Shown: positions 34,274-42,797 of the stretch, one piece after another
Numbering within the stretch: the stretch's first letter is position 1
Layout of the letters: each line of letters starts with the position of its first letter
DNA from: Oscillospiraceae bacterium
GTDB lineage: Bacteria > Bacillota > Clostridia > Oscillospirales > Acutalibacteraceae
Length of the DNA stretch: 64,000 bases
NCBI GenBank assembly: GCA_902790325.1
Contig: CADARP010000001.1
Span: 62,001 to 126,000, forward strand
Reading direction: 5' to 3'
Program-made: the position numbers and the translations under genes
The notes under the pieces: generated by a model
The model's input: only the letters and a program-made list of their open reading frames with translations
What the model was told of the DNA's origin: nothing
Databases searched by the model: none

Positions 34274-35011
34274 ATGCAGGGAAAAACATATATCGACACG
34301 GTTCTGCGCACGATCGACAGAGCGTGGAACTGTCAGCAGGAGTCGATCGGGAATGCTGCCGAAGCCCTTTATACGGCCATTCGCGACAAGCACAGCGTTT
34401 TTGTGTTCGGCTGCTCACATGCGGGAATGCTTGCCGAGGAGGTCTTCTACCGCACGGGCGGACTTGCGATTCTCAATCCGATCTTTTTCTCCGGCGTGCT
34501 GCTGAATACGCGTCCCGTTACGCTGACAAGCAAGCTTGAGCGGCTGAGCGGCCTCGGTACGATCATTCTGGAAGAAAACGGCGTGAAACAGGGCGACTGT
34601 CTGATCGTGCATTCCAATTCCGGACGCAATACCGTTCCCGTCGAGATGGCAATGACCGCGCGGGAAAAGGGCGTTACCGTGATCGGGTTTACGAGCCTTG
34701 CGCATTCCAATGCGGTCGCATCGCGCCATCCGAGCGGAAAGAAGCTCTTTGAAGTGTGCGACATCGTGATCGACAACTGCGGCGTTCCCGGTGACGCGGC
34801 GATTCCGGTCGAAGGCCTTGCGGAGCCGATGGGCCCGACGTCAACGGCAGTCGGCGCTTCGCTGATCCACGCGATCGTCATCGAGGCGGTCGAGCGCCTT
34901 CTGGCGGACGGCGTCATGCCGCCCGTGTTCATGAGCGCGAATCTCGACGGCGGCGACGCGCACAACCGCAGGATTTTTGAAGAATATAAAAACAACATTT
35001 TTTATATGTAG
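34274..35011 (+). CDS. SIS domain sugar-phosphate binding protein
   Basis: The 245-residue protein is a single SIS (sugar isomerase) domain: FGCSHAGMLAEEVFYRTGG early on, HSNSGRNTVPVEMA in the phosphosugar loop, and a conserved GDAAIPVEGLAEPMGPTST segment. It belongs to a SIS group (COG4821-like) of unknown substrate, often found beside amino-sugar genes. The start ATG 34274 follows TGGAGG. It is the first gene of the run ending at 41977, so it probably isomerises or binds an amino-sugar phosphate released by the neighbouring glycosidases; this is inference. Confidence 0.85.
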   Translation: MQGKTYIDTVLRTIDRAWNCQQESIGNAAEALYTAIRDKHSVFVFGCSHAGMLAEEVFYRTGGLAILNPIFFSGVLLNTRPVTLTSKLERLSGLGTIILEENGVKQGDCLIVHSNSGRNTVPVEMAMTAREKGVTVIGFTSLAHSNAVASRHPSGKKLFEVCDIVIDNCGVPGDAAIPVEGLAEPMGPTSTAVGASLIHAIVIEAVERLLADGVMPPVFMSANLDGGDAHNRRIFEEYKNNIFYM

Positions 35012-35023
35012 GAGGAGTAGTCA

Positions 35024-36343
35024 ATGAGAGTTACCTTTATGGGCGCCGGAAGCACTGTGTTCGCAAAGAACGTGCTGGGCGACGTCATGTGTACGCCCGC
35101 TCTGCGTGAATGTGAGATCGCGCTGTACGACATCGATCCCGACCGTCTGTCTCAGTCGGAACTGATGGTCAACACGCTCAATCACAATATCAACGAAGAC
35201 CGTGCGCGCGTGCATGCCTATCTCGGTGTGGAAAACCGCAAGGATGCGCTGCGCGGGGCTACGTTTGTGGTGGACGCGATCCAGGTGGGACTGTACGATC
35301 CCTGCACGATCATCGACTTTGAAGTGCCGAAAAAGTACGGCTTCCGTCAGACGATTGCCGACACGACCGGTATCGGCGGCATTTTCCGCGCACTGCGGAC
35401 GATTCCCGTGCTTGCCGACTTTGCGGCGGATATGCAGGAAGTCTGTCCCGATGCGCTGTTCCTCAATTACACGAATCCCATGGCGATGCTGTCGGGCTTC
35501 ATGCAGAGATATACCGACGTCGAGACGGTCGGTCTGTGCCACAGCGTACAGGGCTGCTCGCGCGGTCTTCTGCGCGGTCTCGGAATCGAATTCAAGGAGC
35601 CGATCTACGAGCGCATCGCCGGCATCAACCATATGGGCTGGCTTCTGGAACTGCGCGACGCGGACGGCACGGATCTGTATCCCGAGATCCGGCGCAGAGC
35701 CATCGATAAGCTCGAAAACGATAAGGAATGCAACGACCTTGTGCGGTATGAATACATCCGCCGTCTGGGTTACTACTGCACCGAGTCGAGCGAACACAAC
35801 GCAGAGTACAACAACTTCTTCATCAAATCGAAATATCCGGAGCTGATCGATCGATACAACATCCCGCTGGACGAGTATCCGCGCCGCTGCATCGAACAGA
35901 TCAAACGCTGGAACAGCGAAAAGGAACAGTACCTCAACGGCGAAGTGACGCATACGCGCACCTCGGAATACGCGGCCGGCATCATGAACGCCATCATGAC
36001 GGACGAGGCGTACAAGATCGGCGGCAATGTGCTGAACACCAGCGGTCTGATCCCGAATCTGCCGCGCGAAGCGTGTGTGGAAGTTGCGTGCCTTGTCAAC
36101 CGCGCGGGCGTTCAGCCGTGCGCGCAGCCGCCGCTGCCCGTTCAGCTTGCCGCAATGAACATGACGGAGATCAACGTGCAGCTGCTGACCATCGAAGCCG
36201 CCGTGACACGCAAGAAAGAGCATATCTATCAGGCGGCAATGCTCGATCCGCACTGCTCGTCCGAGCTGTCGATCGACGATATCGTGCATATGTGCGACGA
36301 CCTGATCGAAGCGCATGGCGACTGGCTGCCGAAGTATCATTAA
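35024..36343 (+). CDS. Glycoside hydrolase family 4 enzyme (alpha-galactosidase/glucuronidase-like)
   Basis: The 439-residue protein has the GH4 NAD-binding start (FMGAGSTVFAKNVL), a NYTNPMAM motif, and CHSVQG at residues 172-177, the metal-site cysteine motif seen in the MelA/alpha-galactosidase and glucuronidase branch. GINHMGW follows. GH4 enzymes use NAD+ and a divalent metal to cleave glycosides by an oxidation-elimination mechanism. Substrate is not predictable from sequence alone. The start follows GGAGGAG, 12 bases after the SIS gene. Confidence 0.9.
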   Translation: MRVTFMGAGSTVFAKNVLGDVMCTPALRECEIALYDIDPDRLSQSELMVNTLNHNINEDRARVHAYLGVENRKDALRGATFVVDAIQVGLYDPCTIIDFEVPKKYGFRQTIADTTGIGGIFRALRTIPVLADFAADMQEVCPDALFLNYTNPMAMLSGFMQRYTDVETVGLCHSVQGCSRGLLRGLGIEFKEPIYERIAGINHMGWLLELRDADGTDLYPEIRRRAIDKLENDKECNDLVRYEYIRRLGYYCTESSEHNAEYNNFFIKSKYPELIDRYNIPLDEYPRRCIEQIKRWNSEKEQYLNGEVTHTRTSEYAAGIMNAIMTDEAYKIGGNVLNTSGLIPNLPREACVEVACLVNRAGVQPCAQPPLPVQLAAMNMTEINVQLLTIEAAVTRKKEHIYQAAMLDPHCSSELSIDDIVHMCDDLIEAHGDWLPKYH

Positions 36344-36428
36344 TCTATTGCGCAAAATTCATAATGTGTTCACGCCTTGCGCGTGAAAACGATGTATACT
36401 ATCCCTGTCAATACGGTTATATCGGGTG

Positions 36429-37286
36429 ATGCGATTGCTTGGATATGTGCGCGCATATAAGCCGGAGCTGAACGAGCGGGAATACGATGTGTACAAGGGC
36501 GTGTACTGCACACTGTGCAAGACGCTTCTTCGGCGCTATTCTCCGCTCGGACAGTTGTTCCTGAGTTATGACGCGGCTTTTCTGGCGCTTGTGCTGCTGT
36601 CGGCGTCGCCCGGCTGTCCGCAGGAAGAACAGTCGCGCTGCTGCTGCAACCCGGCAAAGAAGTGCTTGTCGTGCGGCAGGGGAGACGTGCAGGATTTCTG
36701 CGCGGACATGTCCGTCCTGTTGTTATATTACAAGATTTTGGATGATCTGCATGACCGCGGTTTTTGGCGCCGTGTTCTGGCTTTGCTCGCATTTCCTATG
36801 GCATATCTTATGTACCGCAAGGCATCGCGATTACGGCCGCAGGCAGACAGGATCGTGTCCGAGATGATGCGCGAGCAGGCGAACCGCGAAGCGCAGGACG
36901 CGTCGCTTGATGCGGCGGCGGAACCGTCCGCACGAGCGCTGGCGCTGCTTGTATCGCTGCAGATCAAGGACCCGCGGCTCGAACGTTTTTTTTACCTTGT
37001 CGGCCGGTTCGTCTATCTGATCGACGCGGTCGATGATGTGTGCGACGATATTCGCAGGCACAACTTTAATCCGCTGAAGGCGCGGTATCTCGATGCGCCG
37101 GACGCTTTTCGGGAATACGCACTGGGGCTGCTGAATCTGAATATCGGAGAGCTTGTCAAAGTGTTTGAAACGATCGAGCTGCATCGTTATCGGGAGATTA
37201 TCTACAACGTCGTCTTTGACGGATTGTACAATTCAGCATTGTTCGTTCTGAAAAAATATGCGTCAGATGGGGAGGCGAGCGTATGA
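36429..37286 (+). CDS. DUF5685-like protein of unknown function
   Basis: The 285-residue protein has an N-terminal CTLCKTL motif, a Cys cluster (CCCNPAKKCLSC) near residues 73-84, and a helical remainder with DAVDDVCDDIRRHNFNP. I connect this pattern with the DUF5685 family; the role is unknown. The DDxxDD-type motif recalls isoprenoid enzymes, but no such function should be assumed. The start is ATG 36429 (a GTG lies one codon before). Its stop overlaps the start of the J-like gene (ATGA), so the two are coupled. It sits unexpectedly within a sugar gene run. Confidence 0.7.
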   Translation: MRLLGYVRAYKPELNEREYDVYKGVYCTLCKTLLRRYSPLGQLFLSYDAAFLALVLLSASPGCPQEEQSRCCCNPAKKCLSCGRGDVQDFCADMSVLLLYYKILDDLHDRGFWRRVLALLAFPMAYLMYRKASRLRPQADRIVSEMMREQANREAQDASLDAAAEPSARALALLVSLQIKDPRLERFFYLVGRFVYLIDAVDDVCDDIRRHNFNPLKARYLDAPDAFREYALGLLNLNIGELVKVFETIELHRYREIIYNVVFDGLYNSALFVLKKYASDGEASV

Positions 37287-37879
37287 ACGATCCTTTTGCC
37301 GTGCTCGGCGTATCGCAAAATGCTACGGATGATCAGATCCGCGAGGCATATCGCCTTTCCGCGCGCCGTCTGCAGCAGCAGATCGACGCGGGCGTAAACG
37401 CGGCCGCGGCGCAGCAGCAAATGCAGGAACTGGATGCGGCATACGACGCCGTGATCCTCTCGCGCAACAGCGGCAGCGGCGCGTATTATTCTGCGCAGTC
37501 GTCCTATTCCGCGCAGTCCGACTATGCCGACATCCGGCGCACGATCCTTGCCGGACGGCTGGATGATGCGCAGACAATTCTCGACGGCATCCCCGAAGGA
37601 CGCAGGAATGCCGAGTGGTATTTTCTGAAGGGCTCCGTCCAGCAGCGCAAGGGCTGGCTCGAGGAAGCGTCCGGCAATTTCGCCGCGGCGTGCCGCCTCG
37701 ATCCGTCCAACGCGGAGTACCGCGCCGCGTATGATGACATGCAGAATTCGCGCTCCGGCGGCTACCGCACGCGCCGTTCCGGCAGCGGACGGGTCTCTCC
37801 GTGCGACGTCTGTACGGGATTGATGTGCGCGGACTGCTGCTGCGAATGCATGGGCGGCGACCTGATCCGGTGCTGTTGA
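37283..37879 (+). CDS. J-domain-like protein lacking HPD, with Cys-rich tail
   Basis: The 198-residue protein starts like a DnaJ J domain (DPFAVLGVSQNATDDQIREAY) but lacks the HPD tripeptide needed to stimulate DnaK. The middle (residues ~85-155) looks TPR-like (AEWYFLKGSVQQRKGWLEEA). The last 25 residues contain nine cysteines, suggesting a metal or cluster site. It overlaps the DUF5685-like gene by four bases, so the two Cys-rich proteins probably act together. The function is unknown. Confidence 0.75.
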   Translation: MNDPFAVLGVSQNATDDQIREAYRLSARRLQQQIDAGVNAAAAQQQMQELDAAYDAVILSRNSGSGAYYSAQSSYSAQSDYADIRRTILAGRLDDAQTILDGIPEGRRNAEWYFLKGSVQQRKGWLEEASGNFAAACRLDPSNAEYRAAYDDMQNSRSGGYRTRRSGSGRVSPCDVCTGLMCADCCCECMGGDLIRCC

Positions 37880-37889
37880 GGGTGGACGT

Positions 37890-38432
37890 ATGCTGAAACA
37901 AAGCGCGAAGACCGCCCTGGGCGGTATCAGTGCCGCACTGATGCTGGCACTGATGTTTCTTCTGTCTGTATTTCCGTCGGCGACGATCGCCGCACCGGCA
38001 GTCGCAAGCGTTGTGATGCTGTTTGCGGTTCTGGAGCTGGGCAAGGGATGGGCGGTCGGCGTGTATGCGGCGTCTGCGATCCTGGCGGTTCTTGTTCTGC
38101 CGTCCAAAGAGGCGGCGGTTTTGTTTGCCGTTTTTTTCGGCTATTATCCGATCGTCAAGGCGATACTCGAAATGAAGATCCGTTCCCGTGCTGCGGAATG
38201 GGCGATCAAGCTCGTGATGTTCCTGTCGATCATCAGCGCGGCGTATTACCTGATGATCCGCTTCATGGGCGTCGAATTCGAGGAGATCGGAAAATACGGC
38301 AGGGCAGCGATCCCGGTGCTTCTGTTGGCCGGCGCCGTTGCTTTTGTCGCGTATGATTTTTGTCTGACACTGTTTGTGGGGGAATACCTGCGCAGGTGGC
38401 AGAAACGGTTCAGAAAAAGATTCAGGGTCTGA
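37890..38432 (+). CDS. Integral membrane protein of unknown function
   Basis: The 180-residue protein is mostly hydrophobic with about five membrane segments, ending in a basic cytoplasmic tail (RRWQKRFRKRFRV). The size and pattern recall small integral membrane proteins such as ECF-transporter S components, but no specific motif supports that. It starts ten bases after the J-like gene, following GAGGGTGG, and the GH109-like gene follows 14 bases later. It probably belongs with the DUF5685/J-like pair. Confidence 0.7.
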   Translation: MLKQSAKTALGGISAALMLALMFLLSVFPSATIAAPAVASVVMLFAVLELGKGWAVGVYAASAILAVLVLPSKEAAVLFAVFFGYYPIVKAILEMKIRSRAAEWAIKLVMFLSIISAAYYLMIRFMGVEFEEIGKYGRAAIPVLLLAGAVAFVAYDFCLTLFVGEYLRRWQKRFRKRFRV

Positions 38433-38446
38433 AGAGGAGGCTCTTT

Positions 38447-39712
38447 ATGGAAAAGAAAAAAACAAATTTTGGTATCATCGGTCTCGGCGGACGCGGGCAG
38501 GGGATGCTCGGCGAATTCCTGGATGTGCCCGGCGTTCGCGTTGTGGCGGTCTGTGACAAATATGCCGACCGCGCACAGGCGGGCGTACGGATCGTACAGG
38601 AGGAGACCGGCGAGACGCCGGACATGTATCTCGATTATAAGCAGCTTCTGCAGCGCGACGACATTGAAGCCGTCCTGATCATGACGACTTGGATCACCCA
38701 CGCGCGGATCGCTGTCGACGCCATGCGCGCCGGTAAACATGCGGCGATCGAAGTCGGCGGCGCGGCGAGCATTGAGGAATGCTGGCAGATGGTGCGTGCG
38801 TCCGAGGAGACGGGCAAATACTGCATGCTGCTGGAAAACTGCTGCTACGACCGCAACGAGATGGCGTTGTTCAATATGGTCAAGCAGGGGATGTTCGGCG
38901 AGATCGTGCATCTGGAGGGCGGTTATCGTCACGATCTGCGCAGCGAGATCACGCTCGGCCGCGAAAACCGGCACGGCCGTCTGTTTAACTTCATGCATCG
39001 CAACGGTGAGCTGTACCCGACGCACCAGCTCGGCCCGATCTGCAAACTCATTAACATCAACCGCGGCAACCGCATGCTGTCGCTGTGCTCCATCACGAGC
39101 AAATCGCGCGGACTGAACGTCTGGCTGCGCGACAACAAGGGCGCGGACTACGACATCACGGAGTACCCGTTCAACGAGGGCGACGTGACGACGACGATGA
39201 TCCGCTGCGCCAACGGGGAAACGATCACGCTGCATCATGACTGCTCCCTTCCGCGGCCGTATTCGCGCGACTATGTGATCGAGGGAACGCGCGGCATTTT
39301 CCAGGAGAACAGCCATGGCGGCGAGATCTACCTCGACACGTTGGGCGAAAAGGGCAGGGAGCCGGAATGGTTCGAGTTCCCGCCCGTGCGCGAGAAGTAT
39401 GAGCACCCGCTGTGGAGCAAATATACGCGCGAAGGCGTGCACGGCGGACACGGCGGCATGGACTTTCTGGTGCTTTCGGCGTTTGCCGAATCCGTGATCG
39501 AGGGACATGAACCGCCTATCGACGTGTACGATACCGCCGCGTGGATGGCCGTCACCTGCTTGTCCGAGCAGTCCGCCGCAATGGGCGGTCAGCCGGTGCC
39601 GATCCCCGATTTCACCAACGGTATGTGGATCGACCGCGCGCCGTATCACAGAGGTCTGTATTGCCTCGGCGAGGTGTGCACGGATTTCTTTAAAACGGAG
39701 GAGCAGGCATGA
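38447..39712 (+). CDS. Gfo/Idh/MocA oxidoreductase, GH109-like
   Basis: The 421-residue protein has an N-terminal Rossmann fold (FGIIGLGGRGQGM) and a C-terminal Gfo/Idh/MocA domain. YPTHQLGPICKLININRGNR closely resembles the active-site region of GH109 alpha-N-acetylgalactosaminidases, which are NAD-dependent glycosidases built on this fold. A GH109-type role on GalNAc glycans is likely but other oxidoreductase roles remain possible. The start ATG 38447 follows GAGGAGG by six bases; the open frame extends upstream into the previous gene. The stop overlaps the kinase gene (ATGA). Confidence 0.82.
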   Translation: MEKKKTNFGIIGLGGRGQGMLGEFLDVPGVRVVAVCDKYADRAQAGVRIVQEETGETPDMYLDYKQLLQRDDIEAVLIMTTWITHARIAVDAMRAGKHAAIEVGGAASIEECWQMVRASEETGKYCMLLENCCYDRNEMALFNMVKQGMFGEIVHLEGGYRHDLRSEITLGRENRHGRLFNFMHRNGELYPTHQLGPICKLININRGNRMLSLCSITSKSRGLNVWLRDNKGADYDITEYPFNEGDVTTTMIRCANGETITLHHDCSLPRPYSRDYVIEGTRGIFQENSHGGEIYLDTLGEKGREPEWFEFPPVREKYEHPLWSKYTREGVHGGHGGMDFLVLSAFAESVIEGHEPPIDVYDTAAWMAVTCLSEQSAAMGGQPVPIPDFTNGMWIDRAPYHRGLYCLGEVCTDFFKTEEQA

Positions 39713-40647
39713 GCTGTTACATCGGTGTTGACGGCGGCGGGACAAAGACATATTACGCGCTGTTCGATGAACAGAAGCGGATCATCGCGGACTATAAAAC
39801 GGCCGGCAGCAACCACGAAAATCTCGACGGTTCGTTCGACGAGGCGGTGGACATCCTTTGGGAGGGCCTGACGGGTCTGCTGAAGAGCGCCGGTAAAACG
39901 CTTGACGACGTGCAGTATACGCTGATGGGGCTTGCGGGCGTCGATCATCCGTTCCAGCACGACGCGCTGTATGAACGGCTTGAAAAGAAAGGACTTCGGA
40001 ACTTTTCGCTGTTCAACGACGGCTTCATCGTCGTCAAGGCAGGCAGTATTTCCGGCGCGGCGATCGGTCTGAACAACGGCACGGGAACGTGCTGCAACGC
40101 AATCGACTCAACCGGACGGATGCTTCAGCTCGCGGGACTCGGCGAGTATTCGGGCGATATGGGCAACGGGCACTGGATCGCGACGATGGCATATAGGGCG
40201 ATCTATGACGACGTCTATCTCGGCATCCGCCCGACGATGCTGACCGGATACTACATGCATGCCTTTGAGCTCGGGACGCGCGAGGAATTTCTTGCGGCGG
40301 TCAGTGCGTTTGAGACGGAGGACGCGGAGGATCATATCCGCACGTTGATCGACGCGTTTTTTGCGGGCGTCGAGGAAAACGACCCGGCTTGTCTGGAGAT
40401 TCTGGACATGATGTCGGAGCGCAGCGCGCGGCTGATTGCCGCTCACGCGAACCAGCTTCGCTTTGACGGCGAGGAGATCGAGGTCGTGCTGTCCGGTTCC
40501 ATCCTGACGAAGCTGCCCAGCGCGCGGTACCTTGATGCGATCCGCGAAAAAGTCGCGCGGTATTCCGACCGCCGGTTTACGTATATCAAACTTGCAGTTC
40601 CGCCCGTCATGGGCTGCATCAACTGGATCATGCAGGATTATGTTTAA
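39709..40647 (+). CDS. BadF/BadG-type sugar kinase (N-acetylhexosamine kinase-like)
   Basis: The 312-residue ASKHA-fold kinase starts with GVDGGGTKTYYALFDE (phosphate 1 loop) and has GLNNGTGTCCNA (phosphate 2) and an adenosine-binding VVLSGSILT segment. It fits the BadF/BadG/BcrA ATPase family that includes N-acetylglucosamine kinases. With a GH109-like enzyme immediately upstream (four-base overlap) it probably phosphorylates the released amino sugar. Substrate is inferred from context only. Confidence 0.85.
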   Translation: MSCYIGVDGGGTKTYYALFDEQKRIIADYKTAGSNHENLDGSFDEAVDILWEGLTGLLKSAGKTLDDVQYTLMGLAGVDHPFQHDALYERLEKKGLRNFSLFNDGFIVVKAGSISGAAIGLNNGTGTCCNAIDSTGRMLQLAGLGEYSGDMGNGHWIATMAYRAIYDDVYLGIRPTMLTGYYMHAFELGTREEFLAAVSAFETEDAEDHIRTLIDAFFAGVEENDPACLEILDMMSERSARLIAAHANQLRFDGEEIEVVLSGSILTKLPSARYLDAIREKVARYSDRRFTYIKLAVPPVMGCINWIMQDYV

Positions 40648-40693
40648 CCAGTCTTACATATAAAGGAGGGAGACGCCGCAAGCGTCGCATAGC

Positions 40694-41977
40694 ATGAAAG
40701 AGATCACAGTAGCGGTCATCGGTTCCGGCAGTACATATTGTCCCGAATTGGTTGACGGCTTTTTGAAAGCGCAGGATTCGCTGAAACTCAAGAAGATCAG
40801 CTTTATGGACATTGACGACCGCAAGCGCACGATCGTCGGCAATCTTTGTGACCGCATTCTGAAACATGCGGGGATCGACTGCGAAGTCGTGATGACGGAC
40901 GATCTGGATAAAGCGCTGCAGGGTGCGGATTTTGTCGTCACGCAGATCCGCGTCGGCAAACTGCCCGCCCGGTACCTGGACGAGACGATCCCGCTCAAGT
41001 ATGATCTGATCGGTCAGGAGACGACCGGTATCGGCGGCTTCTTCAAGGCGCTGCGCACGATCCCAGCCATGAAGCACATCTGCGACCGGATCGAGGCGAT
41101 CTGTCCGGACGCCTGGCTCATCAACTTTACGAATCCGTCCGGCATCATTACGGAGTTCGTGCTCAACCACACCAACGTCAAGTGTATCGGCCTGTGCAAC
41201 GTGCCGATCGACATGATTGACGATACCAAGGAGATCAGCGGCGAGGACAGCGAACTGACGTATGTCGGTCTGAATCATCTGAGCTGGATCACATCGGTCA
41301 AAAAGGACGGAAAAGAACTGCTGCCCGAAATGATAGCGACCGGTTTCTCGCCCAAGGTCATGGAGAATATCCACGACGACGGCTTCTCGCTGGAGACGTT
41401 GGCGGCGATCCACGCGATCCCGTCGTCGTATCTGCAGTATTACTACTGCCGCGCGGCAAAGCTCGAATACCTCAAGAGCGGCAAGAAGAGCCGTGCCGAG
41501 GTCTGCATGGAGATCGAGGAGCAGCTGCTTGAAATGTACGCGGACGAGGGACTTTACGTTAAACCCGCGCTGCTCGACAAGCGCGGCGGCCACAAGTATT
41601 CTCTTGTAGCGGTCTCTCTGATCGATGCAATTGCCAACGACAAGCAGAACGTGCAGGTCGTCAACGTCAAGTGCGGCGACGCTCTGTCGTTTATGGAGCC
41701 GGACGACGTGGTAGAAGTGGCCTGTGTGGTCGGCAAGGACGGCGCAAAGCCCATCAAACTCGACAACATCGACAACCGTCATGTGATCGGTCTGATGCGG
41801 ATCGTCAAGGAATACGAGAAGTACACCGTTCAGGCCGCCGTTGAGGGCTCCGATACGGCTGCGCTGAATGCGCTGCTGGTGCATCCGCTGGTCGGAGACT
41901 GGGAAAAGGCGCAGCGCTGTTTCGAGGAAATGAAGCAGGCGCACAAGCAGTATCTGCCGCAGTTTTTTAAAGATTGA
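40694..41977 (+). CDS. Glycoside hydrolase family 4, 6-phospho-beta-glucosidase-like
   Basis: The 427-residue GH4 protein has VIGSGSTYCPELV (NAD loop), NFTNPSG, and CNVPID with the metal-site cysteine at residue 168, the version found in 6-phospho-beta-glucosidases. GLNHLSW follows. It would hydrolyse a phosphorylated disaccharide by the NAD+/metal mechanism. No PTS genes are present nearby, so the source of a phosphorylated substrate is unclear. The start follows AAAGGAGGGAG at normal to slightly long spacing. It ends the run, with a hairpin downstream. Confidence 0.9.
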   Translation: MKEITVAVIGSGSTYCPELVDGFLKAQDSLKLKKISFMDIDDRKRTIVGNLCDRILKHAGIDCEVVMTDDLDKALQGADFVVTQIRVGKLPARYLDETIPLKYDLIGQETTGIGGFFKALRTIPAMKHICDRIEAICPDAWLINFTNPSGIITEFVLNHTNVKCIGLCNVPIDMIDDTKEISGEDSELTYVGLNHLSWITSVKKDGKELLPEMIATGFSPKVMENIHDDGFSLETLAAIHAIPSSYLQYYYCRAAKLEYLKSGKKSRAEVCMEIEEQLLEMYADEGLYVKPALLDKRGGHKYSLVAVSLIDAIANDKQNVQVVNVKCGDALSFMEPDDVVEVACVVGKDGAKPIKLDNIDNRHVIGLMRIVKEYEKYTVQAAVEGSDTAALNALLVHPLVGDWEKAQRCFEEMKQAHKQYLPQFFKD

Positions 41978-41991
41978 TCCGGATAAAATGT

Positions 41992-42021
41992 ATGAGCCGC
42001 ACCTCAACGGGTGCGGCTCAT
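41992..42021. terminator. Hairpin between convergent genes, likely bidirectional terminator
   Basis: ATGAGCCGCACC and GGTGCGGCTCAT form a perfect 12-bp stem with a six-base loop. T-tracts on both sides are short (TTCTTGATCTT on plus, TACATTTTATC on minus), so strength is uncertain, but the convergent position supports it. Confidence 0.65.
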
Positions 42022-42047
42022 TCTTGATCTTCAGATCGTTCGGTTGT

Positions 42048-42614
42048 TTACTTTCCGGCGTCGACCGTTTGTGACAGCGGCCAATATACGAATTCGTTTC
42101 CAGCGGTCGCCGCGCCGGCGTATTCGGTGTCTTCATGCTGAAAGAACAGGAAATAAATACTGTCCTCGCTCGGCTCAAACTGCGGCACAAACAGCACTTC
42201 GTACAAAAGATATGTGTTGTTTCCCGGGTCGATGCGGATGTTGTAGCTCGCGTTTGAGACGTTCTTTTCATTGTTGAAATAGATCGCCTTCTGCGCGCCG
42301 CTCGGATCGCTTTCTTCGGCGACCCATGCATATCCGTGTACAGTTACGTAAAAACTGCTTTCGTTATACAGATACAGCGTTGCCATGCGCTCATAATACT
42401 CGGCGCTGTCGACTATGGATGTGCGCAGCTTCGGGATCGTTTCCGTGCGCGAAATGTTCACCTTGAGCGTTCCGTCACGGATCGCCGTATAGGTTGCGTA
42501 CAGGTTCTGCGCGGGATATTCGTCCAAAACCGCGGTGCTGCCGATCATGCTGCATCCGCACAAAGCGAACGTGAGCGCGAGCACAGTCAGCAGGCAGAGG
42601 ATTCTGCGATACAC
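42048..42614 (-). CDS. Small lipoprotein of unknown function
   Basis: The 188-residue protein has a lipoprotein signal (VYRRILCLLTVLALTF, lipobox ALCGC with the lipidated Cys near residue 18) and a beta-rich exported domain with no recognised motif. I start at GTG 42614, eight bases after GGAGG; the ATG at 42620 lies only two bases after the Shine-Dalgarno. It has its own sigma-A promoter and diverges from the lipoprotein pair at 42798-44609, but shares no obvious similarity with it. Confidence 0.75.
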   Translation of the reverse strand: MYRRILCLLTVLALTFALCGCSMIGSTAVLDEYPAQNLYATYTAIRDGTLKVNISRTETIPKLRTSIVDSAEYYERMATLYLYNESSFYVTVHGYAWVAEESDPSGAQKAIYFNNEKNVSNASYNIRIDPGNNTYLLYEVLFVPQFEPSEDSIYFLFFQHEDTEYAGAATAGNEFVYWPLSQTVDAGK

Positions 42615-42633
42615 GTCCATCACCTCCTTGCCT

Positions 42634-42662
42634 ATCATATCAAATCTGCGGACACATTGCAA
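42634..42662 (-). promoter_or_regulatory. Promoter of the minus-strand lipoprotein gene
   Basis: On the minus strand TTGCAA and TATGAT are separated by 17 bases with TGA before the -10 (extended). It lies 19 bases upstream of the start codon. Confidence 0.75.
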
Positions 42663-42723
42663 CCGTTTTGTCGGCAAGACGCTGTAATGTGAAGAAATTA
42701 ATCATTAAAATTTGTAATAGTTC

Positions 42724-42752
42724 TTGAAACTTACGCAGACGGATGGTATAAT
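42724..42752 (+). promoter_or_regulatory. Promoter of the paired lipoprotein genes
   Basis: TTGAAA and TATAAT are separated by 17 bases and the -10 is extended (TGG before it). The first lipoprotein start is 45 bases downstream. Confidence 0.8.
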
Positions 42753-42797
42753 GGGAATGCTGATTCTGGCAAAGTATAAAAAAGAGAGGGATTCAAC

